This document shows, piece by piece, positions 14,794 to 23,108 of a DNA stretch of 64,000 nucleotides. The translations under genes were made by a program, and so were the position numbers. The notes under the pieces are model-generated. The model was not told where the DNA came from, made no database searches, and was given only the letters and a program-made list of their open reading frames with translations. Position 1 is the stretch's first letter; each line of letters begins with the position of its first letter. The DNA comes from Hymenobacter cyanobacteriorum (GTDB taxonomy: Bacteria; Bacteroidota; Bacteroidia; Cytophagales; Hymenobacteraceae): contig NZ_JALBGC010000001.1 in the NCBI RefSeq assembly GCF_022631375.1, forward strand, positions 372,001-436,000. The letters are read 5' to 3'.

Positions 14794-17142
14794 ATGGCAA
14801 CCGATTCCTCCCTTTCCGCTGCGCCCGCCGTTGTGGCCCCGGCCGCCCCGGTGTTTCCGTTTCGCACCACGCTCAGCCTCGCGCCGCTGGTTGAGTACTG
14901 GCAGACGCGTGAGCAGTCGGCCAACGCCGGCATTGCCCTGCTGGCCCAGGCGGTGGGCAGCCAAGTAACCCAGGCCCCCTGGATATTACAGCCCGTGGCT
15001 GACCCCAGCCTGCTGGAAAAGCACTGTGATTTGGTGGAAACCCTGATGCTGGCCGTGTTTCCACCGGCTTCGCTGGCCACCGACATCAGCGGCGCAATCG
15101 GACCGTTTCAGCGGCGCAGCTTTTTTTCGACCCGGTTGTTCCGCGACATCATGCTGAACAAGGATGGCCTGGTGAAGCAGCCGCTCAATATCGACATGCC
15201 GGCCATGGAGCGGCAGCTCGGCCTGATGGCGTACCAACTGGTGCTGCACCGGGTGTACGGGACCGAACTGCCGGCTTTGGGAGCCATTATTTTTACGGTG
15301 CCCGACTATAAAATCGGCCTCTACCGCCATTACAGCGTCGAGTTTGATTCCACTTTTGTGCAGGTGCGGGTGCTGGGCGAAGCGCTGCCGTTGAGTGACG
15401 AACAGCGCGAAACCTTGCTGCACAGCCGCCACCGGCCCGAAGTGTGGCAGGCCATATTGCCGGCCGAGCATTTTGAGCTGGAAGGCTTCAACGTGCTGCG
15501 CCTGACCGATGTGACCGAACAGGAAATTCTGTCGGAACTGAAATATGACTTGCTAGAGCGCGACGTGCTGCAAACGCCGGCGCGCTTCGAGCAGATTCAG
15601 GAGAAGCTGCGCGTGCTGTTTGCGCAGCCGGCGCTGCAGCTCGGCATTGCCGCCTACGACGAGAAGAAGAAAGCCTTCATGGACTTCGGGCGCAAAATCA
15701 ATCACAGCTTCCTCACCAAGCAGGTGCAGACCAAAGCCGCCGACAGCAGCTTCCGGCAGATTTACCATCGGCTTCTCAACAACCGCGAGCCGTTGGTACT
15801 CAAGGATGTGGCCAACTCGGACCTGCCCGACGACCTGCGCCAGCAAATTATGAGCCTGGGCATTCGCTCGGCCATTCTGGCGCTGCTGCCTTACGGCAAC
15901 GACACGGTGGGCCTGCTGGAGCTGGGCACGCCCGACGCGGGCGGCCTCGACGAGTTTGACATGGACACTGTGGCGCAGTTCGTGCCGCTGTTTGCGGTGG
16001 CCGTGAAGCGCAACGCCGAAGACCAGCAGACCCGCGTGCAGGCCATTGTGCAGCAAAAGTTTACGGCCATTCACCCCACCATGGAATGGCGCTTTACCGA
16101 CGCGGCCCGCAACCTGCTGGCCCAGTTCGACGAGGGCAACCGCACGGCCGAAATGGAGCCCATCGTGTTCGAGGACGTGTACCCGCTGCACGGCTCCTGT
16201 GACATTCGGGGCAGCAGCACGGTGCGCAACGAAGCCATTCAGGGCGACCTGATGGAGCACCTCACGCTGGCCAACAAAGTGCTGAAAAAAGCTTCGGAAT
16301 ACCAGCAGTTGCCCATTCTGGACGAACTGAAGTTCTACGTCACCAAAAACCTGAAGCGCCTGCGCGAGGGCCTGCTCTCGGGCGACGAGGCCAACATTTA
16401 CGATTCGCTGAAGCGCGAGGTGGAGCCGCTGTTCGAATACCTGGCCACCCACACGGCCGACCTGCGCCCGGTCATCACCAACTACTGGCAGAACATCGAC
16501 CCGCGCCTGGGCATTCTCTACAAGCGCCGCAAAGATTTTGAGCTGAGCGTGACCACGCTCAACGATGCCGTGAGCGACTACCTCGACGAGGAAGAGGACA
16601 AGGCCCAGCTGATGTTTCCGCACTACTTCCAGCGCTACAAAACCGACGGCGTGGAGTTCAACATCTACGTGGGCAGCACGCTGGTGCAGGACAAGCCTTT
16701 CGACCTGGTTTTCCTGAAAAACCTGCGCCTGTGGCAGTTGCTAACGATGGTGGAAATCACGCGCCGCACCGCCGCCCTCAAGCCCACGCTGCCCGTGCCG
16801 CTCGATACTACCCAGCTCATCCTCATTCACGGCCAGCCGCTGAGCATCCGCTTCCGGCAGGACGAACGGCAGTTTGACGTGGACGGTGCCTACAACATCC
16901 GCTACGAAATCATCAAGAAGCGCATCGACAAAGCCACCGTGCAAGGCACCGGCGAGCGCCTCACCCAGCCCGGCACCATTGCGCTGGTGTACGCCCAAAG
17001 CCGTGAGGCCGTGGAGTATTACGAATACATCGACTACCTGCAGGACCGTGGCTTGCTGGCCCCCGGCGTGGAGGAACTGGAGCTGGAGGAACTGCAGGGC
17101 GTGAAGGGCCTGCTGGCCCTGCGCGTGCGCGTGCAGTTGTAG
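14794..17142 (+). CDS. GAF-domain protein (782 aa)
   Basis: A large cytoplasmic protein without a signal peptide or membrane segment. Around residues 275-415 it has a GAF-like sensor fold: a leading helix 'LLERDVLQTPARFEQIQEKL', strands 'QLGIAAYDEKKKAFMDFG', a loop 'PLVLKDVANSDLPDDLRQQI' and 'IRSAILALLPYGNDTVGLLE' with closing 'LFAVAVKRNAED'. Regions before and after are helical and unassigned; there is no kinase, HD, GGDEF or HTH domain to act as output. Similar long GAF proteins are common in Hymenobacter and relatives. The likely role is sensing or scaffolding; the ligand is unknown. The start at 14794 has the usual low-complexity N-terminus. Confidence 0.8.
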   Translation: MATDSSLSAAPAVVAPAAPVFPFRTTLSLAPLVEYWQTREQSANAGIALLAQAVGSQVTQAPWILQPVADPSLLEKHCDLVETLMLAVFPPASLATDISGAIGPFQRRSFFSTRLFRDIMLNKDGLVKQPLNIDMPAMERQLGLMAYQLVLHRVYGTELPALGAIIFTVPDYKIGLYRHYSVEFDSTFVQVRVLGEALPLSDEQRETLLHSRHRPEVWQAILPAEHFELEGFNVLRLTDVTEQEILSELKYDLLERDVLQTPARFEQIQEKLRVLFAQPALQLGIAAYDEKKKAFMDFGRKINHSFLTKQVQTKAADSSFRQIYHRLLNNREPLVLKDVANSDLPDDLRQQIMSLGIRSAILALLPYGNDTVGLLELGTPDAGGLDEFDMDTVAQFVPLFAVAVKRNAEDQQTRVQAIVQQKFTAIHPTMEWRFTDAARNLLAQFDEGNRTAEMEPIVFEDVYPLHGSCDIRGSSTVRNEAIQGDLMEHLTLANKVLKKASEYQQLPILDELKFYVTKNLKRLREGLLSGDEANIYDSLKREVEPLFEYLATHTADLRPVITNYWQNIDPRLGILYKRRKDFELSVTTLNDAVSDYLDEEEDKAQLMFPHYFQRYKTDGVEFNIYVGSTLVQDKPFDLVFLKNLRLWQLLTMVEITRRTAALKPTLPVPLDTTQLILIHGQPLSIRFRQDERQFDVDGAYNIRYEIIKKRIDKATVQGTGERLTQPGTIALVYAQSREAVEYYEYIDYLQDRGLLAPGVEELELEELQGVKGLLALRVRVQL

Positions 17143-17152
17143 CGTGATTCGG

Positions 17153-17839
17153 TTAAATCACCTCCTCGCCCAGCACCGCTTTCTCCTCTTTCCAGAATAG
17201 TTTGAGGCCGGAGCGGAACAGCACCAGCCAGGCCGCGCCCCCGGCGAAACCGGCCAGCACGTCGGTGGCGTAGTGGGCGTGCAGGCACACCCGCGTGAGG
17301 CCGATGAGGCCGGCCCAGAGGAGCAGCGGCGCGGCCCAGCCGGGCCGGCCAAAGTGCCGGGCCAGCAGCCAGGCTAGGCAGCCGTAGAAGGTCACTCCCA
17401 GCATGGCATGCCCGCTCGGGAAGCTCAGCCCGAAGGTGTGCAACACGGCATTGGCGGGGCGGGGCCGGTTGAAGTAAAGCTTAAGCAACTGATTGAGCAG
17501 CACGGCGCCGGCCATTACCAGCACCAGCTCTTTGGCCTCGCGCCGGTGGCCGGCCCGCCGTAGCAGCAGCGGCCCGATGATGCTGGCGGGCAGCAAAAAC
17601 GGCAGCGAGGCGAAGAACGTGACAAACCGAATGGGGCCGTACAGCCACGGCCAGGCCCGCTGCCAGCCATCCACTGCGTCCGAAGCCCAGGTGTCGAGGG
17701 CCATGGAATGGTGCACGAACACTACCCGCACTAGGTAAAAAAACACCGCAAAGGCCACCACGAACAACACGGTCGCGAACACGACCTCCACGGTAAGCAG
17801 CCCCGCAAACGCCAGCAGGCGCGACGTAAAACGCTTCAT
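17153..17839 (-). CDS. PAP2-family phosphatase, membrane bound
   Basis: The 228-residue protein has about six transmembrane segments and all three motifs of lipid-phosphate phosphatases: KX6RP (Lys120 to Arg127-Pro128 in 'KLYFNRPRP'), PSGH (141-144), and RX5HX3D (Arg183, His189, Asp193). These enzymes dephosphorylate phosphatidic acid, undecaprenyl pyrophosphate or similar lipids at the outer face of the inner membrane. Substrate choice cannot be read here. A second, more divergent PAP2 gene lies at 38843-39484. The gene sits downstream of the tRNA-Leu gene on the same strand but behind a terminator. Confidence 0.93.
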   Translation of the reverse strand: MKRFTSRLLAFAGLLTVEVVFATVLFVVAFAVFFYLVRVVFVHHSMALDTWASDAVDGWQRAWPWLYGPIRFVTFFASLPFLLPASIIGPLLLRRAGHRREAKELVLVMAGAVLLNQLLKLYFNRPRPANAVLHTFGLSFPSGHAMLGVTFYGCLAWLLARHFGRPGWAAPLLLWAGLIGLTRVCLHAHYATDVLAGFAGGAAWLVLFRSGLKLFWKEEKAVLGEEVI

Positions 17840-17904
17840 ATACCCGAATACGGAACTGGCCGCCGGCTGGTCGATGCTACCCGGGCGCGGCCGGGACTGA
17901 AAAT

Positions 17905-17936
17905 AAAAAAGCCAGCCCCGAAGGACTGGCTTTTTC
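17905..17936. terminator. intrinsic terminator after tRNA-Leu
   Basis: The stem aaaaagccag pairs with ctggcttttt around a ten-base loop; T runs occur on both strands. On the minus strand it follows the tRNA 3' end by five bases. Confidence 0.88.
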
Positions 17937-17940
17937 TACG

Positions 17941-18022
17941 TGCGCTCGGAGAGACTCGAACTCTCACACCTTGCGGAACTGCCGCCTGAAGACAGCGCGT
18001 CTACCAATTTCGCCACAAGCGC
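17941..18022 (-). tRNA. tRNA-Leu (anticodon CAG)
   Basis: On the minus strand the acceptor stem GCGCTTG pairs with CGAGCGC (one G-U). The D region 'TGGCGAAATTGGTAGACGC', an anticodon stem CTGTC/GGCAG with loop TTCAGGC (anticodon CAG), a short class II variable arm and the T arm 'GAGAGTTCGAGTCTCTC' are all present. Length is 82 bases with a discriminator A; no CCA is encoded. Anticodon and long variable arm both indicate leucine. Confidence 0.95.
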
Positions 18023-18209
18023 ATGCTGGGCTAAAAAAGCCGTTCGCCTGACGGGTGGCGGCCTTTTGATGCTGCAAAGATACAGTCCTGATTTACGGCT
18101 ACGCAACCTTTTTGCTAATTTTTTCGCTTGCCGAAGCCGTTTCGGGCTATCGGCAATTGTTTCTCAGTTACTTGCCGGGGCATTTTTTTTCTTCTTCCCC
18201 AATTTCGAC

Positions 18210-18878
18210 GTGCGTCCTCCTGCCGCCAGTGTGCCCTTTGCCCCTGCTGATGCTCCTCCCCTCACCGGTTTCGACCGCGTGGCGTGGTTCTACGATGCCT
18301 TGGCCGCGCTGGTATTTGGCCCCGCCCTGCGCAATACGCAGCGGGCGGCTCTGGCCGGGCTGCCGGCCGGTGCGCCGCGCGTGCTCATTCTGGGTGGCGG
18401 CACGGGCTGGGTACTGGCCGAAGTTTTGCGCCGGAGCCCGGCGGCTACGGTGCTCTACCTCGAGGCCTCGCCGCGCATGCTGGCCCGCGCCCGTGCCAGC
18501 CTGAAACCAGGCCAGCAGGCGCAGGTCGAGTTTCGGCACGGCACGCAGGATGCGCTGACGGCGAATGAGACATTTGACGCGGTGCTGACGTTTTTCGTGC
18601 TCGACTGCATTGCCGCGCCCGAGCTGCCGGATGCGCTGGACCGGCTGCGGGCGGCCCTGCGGCCCGGCGGGCGCTGGCTGCTGGCCGATTTCCGGCCGGC
18701 GCGCCGGGGCTGGCGGCGGTGGCTGCTGGCGGCCATGTTCTGGTTTTTCCGGCTCACCACCCGGCTGCGGGCCCGCGACTTGCCCGACTTTAGCGCCGCG
18801 CTGGCGGCCCGGGGGCTGCGGGGCGAGGCAAAAGGGCGGTTCTACGGTAGCGCCACCGAAGCCGTGGTGTTTCAATGA
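18210..18878 (+). CDS. class I SAM-dependent methyltransferase
   Basis: The protein has a Rossmann methyltransferase core: 'RVLILGGGTGWVLAEVL' is the SAM-binding motif I, 'VLYLEASPRMLARAR' motif II with the acidic residue after strand 2, 'FDAVLTFFVLDCI' motif IV, and 'LRPGGRWLLADF' motif V/VI. The acceptor is unknown; the pattern resembles ubiquinone/menaquinone-type or small-molecule methylases. The frame is open far upstream, but that part is antisense to the tRNA-Leu gene, so the GTG at 18210 (222 residues, starting 'RPPAASVPFAPADAPPLTGF') is preferred; the true start could be somewhat different. An aromatic, hydrophobic stretch after motif VI ('LLAAMFWFFRLTTRL') may bind a lipid-like acceptor. 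Confidence 0.85.
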   Translation: MRPPAASVPFAPADAPPLTGFDRVAWFYDALAALVFGPALRNTQRAALAGLPAGAPRVLILGGGTGWVLAEVLRRSPAATVLYLEASPRMLARARASLKPGQQAQVEFRHGTQDALTANETFDAVLTFFVLDCIAAPELPDALDRLRAALRPGGRWLLADFRPARRGWRRWLLAAMFWFFRLTTRLRARDLPDFSAALAARGLRGEAKGRFYGSATEAVVFQ

Positions 18879-19058
18879 GTAAGCTCCCGGCTTGGATATG
18901 CCATATTAGGAGGGTTTTCTAGCAAAACATAATTTTAACGTTCCGCGCCCGTTCTTCTTGGGCAGAAACGGCGGTTGTATTGTAAATTTTCCGCAACTTT
19001 ACATTGTCTGTCCGGCCTTTCTCGCGGCCAGTTTACTTATTGTGCTATAATTTACCCT

Positions 19059-20921
19059 ATGAAACACATTATTACTGCTGGGATGGCCTGCTGCCTGGGA
19101 TTGGGCACGGCGGTGGCTCAAACGAAAGCGCCTGGTGCGCCGGTGCGCTACGCGCTGTCGTTCCCGAATGCGGTGCACCACGAGGCCAAAGTGACGGCTA
19201 CGTTTACGGGCGTGCCCAGCGGCACGCTGCACGTGCGCATGGCCCGCAGCTCGCCCGGCCGCTACGCCGTGCATGACTTTGCCAAAAACGTGTATTACGT
19301 GGTGGCCACCGACGGCTCGAACCACCCCCTGCCGCTGAACCGCCCCGACCCCTACGGCTGGGACGTGAAGCCCGGGGCCGACGGCACGGTCATCTTCAGC
19401 TACACCCTCTACGGCGACCAGACCGACGGCACGTTCGCCGGCATCGACCAGCAGCATGCCCACCTGAACCTGCCCGCCACGCTGTGCTACGCCACTGGGC
19501 TGGAAGACCGCGCCGCTGAGGTAAAATTTGACGTGCCGCCCGCCTGGAAAGTGGCCAGCCAGCTGCGCCCCAGCGACGACAAAAACACCTTCACCGCGCC
19601 CAATCTGCAGTATCTGATGGACAGCCCCGTGTCGTTGGGGGCGCAGCAGGTACGCAGCTGGCAGGAAGGCGACCAGACCATTGAGCTGGCCATGCTGTAC
19701 CAAGGCCCGGCGTCGGAAATTGACGCCTTCGCCAAGAACGTGCAAAAGGTGGTGAAGGAGGAAAAAGCCATTTTCGGGGCGCTGCCGACGTTTGATTTCG
19801 GCCGCTACACCTTTGTGGCCGACTACCTGAGCCAGGCCACCGGCGACGGCATGGAGCACCGCAACTCCACGTCGGTCACCAGCGCCCGCTCACTGAAAGA
19901 CGAGGACGCCACCAAAAACCTGGGTACCGTGGCCCACGAGTTTTTCCACGCCTGGAACGTGGAGCGCCTGCGCCCTAAGGACCTGGAGCCCTTCGACTTC
20001 CAGCGCGCCAACATGAGTGACAACCTGTGGTTTGCCGAAGGCTTCACGCAGTACTACGGCCGCCTGGCCCTGCGCCGCGCTAAGCTGATTGAGGACGAGG
20101 AGTTCTTCGACGACATCAGCCGCTGGGTGAACCTGCGCCAGAACAGCCCCGGCGCCCGCTACGCCTCGGCCATCGATATGAGCCGCCAGGCCACCTACAC
20201 CGACGGGGCCGGCCAGAGCGGTGCTCCGATGAACCTGGTGAACACCAGCCTGTCGTACTACGACCAAGGCGCGGGCATTGCGTTGGTGCTCGACATGCAG
20301 CTGCGCCAGCATCACCGCTCCTCGCTCGATAAGTTCATGCAAGCCATGTGGCAGCAGTTTGGCAGCAAGCAGAGCGGCTACGCGCCCACCGCGCCCTACA
20401 CCACCCGCGATTTGCAGCGCGTGCTGGGCGAAGTGAGCAAGGACACCGTGTTTGCCGGTCGCTTCTTCCGGCAGTATGTGTACGGCCGCGAAACGCCGCG
20501 CTTCACCGAAAACCTGCTGGTGGCCGGCCTGGCCGTGATTCCGACCCGGGCCCTGGGTGCCGCCCTGCCCAACCAGGTGGAGTTTGACGACGAAGGCCGC
20601 TGCATTGTGGCCTATAACACCCAGATTGGCTCGGGCCTGTACAAGGCCGGCATCGACCGCGGCGACCAGATTGTGGTGCTCGACGGCAAGGAACTACACA
20701 GCCGCGGCGACATGGACGGCGTGCTGCACAAGCATTCGCCGAGCGACGTGGTATTTGTGAAAGTGAAAACCCGCGGCGGGGCCGAGCGCACCACTCAGCT
20801 CATCTTGGCCGAAGACCCCACCGTACAGGTGAAGCCCGTGGAAGGTGTGGAGAAAATGACCCTGGCCCCGGCGCAAAAAACGCTGCGCGACGCGTGGCTG
20901 GCTCCGCAGGCCTCGAACTAA
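19059..20921 (+). CDS. M61 family metallopeptidase (glycyl aminopeptidase-like) with PDZ domain
   Basis: A secreted 620-residue peptidase. A signal peptide ends near 'TAVAQ'. The N-terminal beta domain begins 'RYALSFPNAVHHEAKVTATF'. The catalytic zinc site is HEFFH at 293-297 within 'TVAHEFFHAWNVERLRP', and a third zinc ligand Glu327 comes from 'FAEGFTQYYG'. A C-terminal PDZ domain covers roughly 520-600 ('GSGLYKAGIDRGDQIVVLDG'). M61 enzymes of this type remove N-terminal Gly or Ala from peptides in the periplasm or outside. ATG at 19059 is chosen because the longer frame upstream lacks signal-peptide character. An intrinsic terminator follows. Confidence 0.95.
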   Translation: MKHIITAGMACCLGLGTAVAQTKAPGAPVRYALSFPNAVHHEAKVTATFTGVPSGTLHVRMARSSPGRYAVHDFAKNVYYVVATDGSNHPLPLNRPDPYGWDVKPGADGTVIFSYTLYGDQTDGTFAGIDQQHAHLNLPATLCYATGLEDRAAEVKFDVPPAWKVASQLRPSDDKNTFTAPNLQYLMDSPVSLGAQQVRSWQEGDQTIELAMLYQGPASEIDAFAKNVQKVVKEEKAIFGALPTFDFGRYTFVADYLSQATGDGMEHRNSTSVTSARSLKDEDATKNLGTVAHEFFHAWNVERLRPKDLEPFDFQRANMSDNLWFAEGFTQYYGRLALRRAKLIEDEEFFDDISRWVNLRQNSPGARYASAIDMSRQATYTDGAGQSGAPMNLVNTSLSYYDQGAGIALVLDMQLRQHHRSSLDKFMQAMWQQFGSKQSGYAPTAPYTTRDLQRVLGEVSKDTVFAGRFFRQYVYGRETPRFTENLLVAGLAVIPTRALGAALPNQVEFDDEGRCIVAYNTQIGSGLYKAGIDRGDQIVVLDGKELHSRGDMDGVLHKHSPSDVVFVKVKTRGGAERTTQLILAEDPTVQVKPVEGVEKMTLAPAQKTLRDAWLAPQASN

Positions 20922-20943
20922 GCTCACTTTTTAGAATAGGATG

Positions 20944-20994
20944 GCCCCGGTGGGCCGGCGTCGCGCATAGCGACCCGGGCCGCCGGGGCTTTTT
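20944..20994 (+). terminator. intrinsic terminator after the M61 peptidase gene
   Basis: The outer stem gccccgg pairs with ccggggc, inside which gggcc/ggccc-like pairs extend it, followed by TTTTT. Apart from this hairpin and the promoter box at 21137, I see nothing in the 316-base gap between 20922 and 21237. Confidence 0.8.
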
Positions 20995-21136
20995 GCTGGG
21001 CAGTGGGCTGGCCTGGCTACCTGCTGCAAAGCCTAATCTTCAAATTATGAATTGGATACTGCGTTTTCGGCTCCAAAGCCACCTGAATATTGCCTGCCCG
21101 CTGGTCAATCTTCACCATTGAACAAGTTAATATCTT

Positions 21137-21144
21137 TACTTTTG
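21137..21144 (+). promoter_or_regulatory. Bacteroidota -7 box (TACTTTTG) upstream of the envelope cluster
   Basis: TACTTTTG matches TAnnTTTG and lies in an AT-rich stretch 93 bases before the first gene of the six-gene cluster. A TTG at 21118-21120 precedes it, but the 16-base spacing is shorter than usual. It is the best promoter candidate for the cluster. Confidence 0.4.
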
Positions 21145-21237
21145 AACGATTTGGCGGGCGATTTCCAGTCTCTGGTGCTGCAATAGGCTCTTTTGTCTGG
21201 TTGTGCGCCTGCCTTTACTTCCTTTTCAATTACCGTT

Positions 21238-21921
21238 ATGCCCATTTTTGACAAGCTCACCAACGCCGCCAAGGAGTTTTTCATCGAGCCCGACGACGAA
21301 ACGGGCGCGCCAACCACGCCGCCGACGGTTCCCTACGGCACCCCCAACCAGCCCGCTGGGGCCGCACCCGCCGCTTTTAATGCGCCTCCGGTGGTGCAGG
21401 CCGAGCAGCGCCACCTCGACCACATTGCGGGCCTGCTGGCCGGCGACGGCAAAGATTTTGGGGCCTACATGAAAATGGTGAAGAGCATGGCCGCCGCCGG
21501 CCTGAGCGGCCCCATGCTGTACCAGACGGCTTTCAACGCCTTCGCGGCCGTGAACGGGGCCACGATACCGGCGCTGCTGGCTTCGGCGTCGCAGTTCGAG
21601 CAGGCCCTGGCCACCGACCGCGACAAGGTAATGGCCCGCCACCGCGAAAAAATGGGCGAAAATGCCACGCCCGGGGCAGCCCCCAGCCAAGTGGCCCAGC
21701 TGGCCGCGCAGGAGAAAAAGCTGGCCGCCGACCTCGCCGACCTTACCCGGCAACTGCAGGCCAAGCAGCAGCAGTTGTTGCAAACGCAGCAGCAGTTGGG
21801 CGAGGAGCGCCAGAAAACCCAGGCCGCGCTGGCTTCCTACGAGCTGGCCAACTCGGCCGCCCTGGCCGACCTGCAGGCCCACCGCAAAGCGGCCGAGGCG
21901 TTTTTGAACGTGACCAAATAA
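21238..21921 (+). CDS. coiled-coil protein of unknown function, first gene of PspA/ABC/OmpA cluster
   Basis: The 227-residue protein has no signal peptide. It starts with a short amphipathic helix ('PIFDKLTNAAKEFF'), which could lie on a membrane as in PspA proteins, then a Pro/Ala linker, a helical region around residues 60-140 ('LDHIAGLLAGDGKDFGAYMK' and on), and a strongly predicted coiled coil from about 155 to 215 rich in Gln, Leu and Ala ('LAAQEKKLAADLADLTRQLQ'). No family is recognised. The position, 56 bases before the PspA-like gene on the same strand, suggests the two helical proteins act together. ATG at 21238 begins the amphipathic helix. Confidence 0.75.
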   Translation: MPIFDKLTNAAKEFFIEPDDETGAPTTPPTVPYGTPNQPAGAAPAAFNAPPVVQAEQRHLDHIAGLLAGDGKDFGAYMKMVKSMAAAGLSGPMLYQTAFNAFAAVNGATIPALLASASQFEQALATDRDKVMARHREKMGENATPGAAPSQVAQLAAQEKKLAADLADLTRQLQAKQQQLLQTQQQLGEERQKTQAALASYELANSAALADLQAHRKAAEAFLNVTK

Positions 21922-21977
21922 GGGCACTAAATTTATTGAGCCGGTGGTGAGCCGGCTCTTCATTCACTTTTTTCTGC

Positions 21978-22979
21978 TTGATGAATACTCCTTTACTAGG
22001 GCCGCCGTCGCCCGCCGATGGCCTGCCGTCGTGGCAAAAACCCGAGAAAGTAGCCGGTTGGGTCTTCGTGGCCCTGCTCGTGGGCGCGGGTGTGTACTAC
22101 TGGGGCCAGATTCTGCCCTATCTGATTGACATTGTTTTTGATACCGTGAAGCTGGGCATCGGCCTGGGCGTGCTGTTCGTGCTGTTTCTGCTGGCGACGA
22201 ACAAGCGGATTCAGACGGGGCTGTGGTACCTGGGGCAGCGCATTTTTCGCACCGCCGCCAGCCTGTTTGTGAATACGGACCCCATCGGAATTATGGAAGA
22301 CTACATCCGTAACACCGAGAAAGAGGCCCGCAACATGGAGGAAGAAGTGGGCCACATTGAGGGCGCTAATGAGCTGGTGAAGCGCAAGATGGACGCCAAC
22401 CGCGCCCAGATGCAGGAATACCTGAGCCTGGCCGACTCGGCCCTGCGTCAGGGCGAGAAAGACAGCGCCGACAGCTACGCCAGCCGCGCCGCCCAACTCG
22501 AAGACTACAACCGCCGCCTGCAGCCCATGGCCACCACCACAGCCAACGTGAGCCTGGTAATGCGCCAGATTCTGAAAGCCGCCCTGCGTCAGATTGACAA
22601 CAGCAAGTTCAAAGTGAACCTGCTGAAGGATGAATACACGCTGGTGAAGCGCACCAGCTCGGGCATGCGCGCGGCCATGAACATCCTGCGCGGCGACCCC
22701 GACAAGAAGTATTTCTTCGACCTGGCCACCGACCGCGTGGCCCAGGACATGGCCCAGCAACTGGGCCAGATTAAGCAGGCCATGCGCTACTCGCAGGAGT
22801 TTGTGAAGGAGATGGACATCCAGAACGGCGTGATGAGCGAGAAGGGACAACGCCTGCTCGACAAGTACCAGAAGGGTGAATTCAACGCCATTATGGACAA
22901 CGAAGCGCCGGTGCGCATGAACACGGCCCCCACCACCCGCCAGGCTACCGACGACGCCTACGGCAAGCTCCTCGACTAA
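21978..22979 (+). CDS. PspA/IM30-like protein with two N-terminal membrane segments
   Basis: The 333-residue protein has two hydrophobic segments (about 26-43 and 57-74) and then a long helical region from about 98 to 280 with the plan of PspA/Vipp1/IM30: 'TDPIGIMEDYIRNTEKEARN' resembles the conserved 'dP...l.q.i...e..l' start, followed by heptad-rich helices and 'SLADSALRQGEKDSADSYAS', which parallels the 'A..AL..G.e.lA..A' of that family. PspA-type proteins are ESCRT-III-like and coat damaged membranes. A classic PspA is peripheral and lacks membrane segments, so this is either a membrane-anchored variant or a more distant relative. It is the second gene of a six-gene run. Confidence 0.65.
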   Translation: MMNTPLLGPPSPADGLPSWQKPEKVAGWVFVALLVGAGVYYWGQILPYLIDIVFDTVKLGIGLGVLFVLFLLATNKRIQTGLWYLGQRIFRTAASLFVNTDPIGIMEDYIRNTEKEARNMEEEVGHIEGANELVKRKMDANRAQMQEYLSLADSALRQGEKDSADSYASRAAQLEDYNRRLQPMATTTANVSLVMRQILKAALRQIDNSKFKVNLLKDEYTLVKRTSSGMRAAMNILRGDPDKKYFFDLATDRVAQDMAQQLGQIKQAMRYSQEFVKEMDIQNGVMSEKGQRLLDKYQKGEFNAIMDNEAPVRMNTAPTTRQATDDAYGKLLD

Positions 22980-23106
22980 GGGAATGTGAAAATGTGCTGA
23001 ATGGGGCAAATGTGGGAATGCGTTCGCGCAAACCCTCACGGAAACCCACATTCAGCATATTTCATTACTTCTCACATTTTCATATTCAACACATTTCCAC
23101 ATTTTT
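22980..23106. repeat. AT-rich imperfect inverted repeat inside the cluster
   Basis: Words such as aatgtgaaaatgtgctgaat on the left and cattcagcatatttcatt, then ctcacattttcatattcaac, on the right form an imperfect long hairpin. It fills nearly the whole gap between the PspA-like gene and the binding-protein gene and has the same style as the other word-type repeats. Confidence 0.75.
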
Positions 23107-23108
23107 GA

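Noticed and set aside
17940..18209. N-terminal extension of the methyltransferase (open frame from 17940)
   Set aside because: This part is antisense to tRNA-Leu and its terminator side; the peptide has no methyltransferase character.
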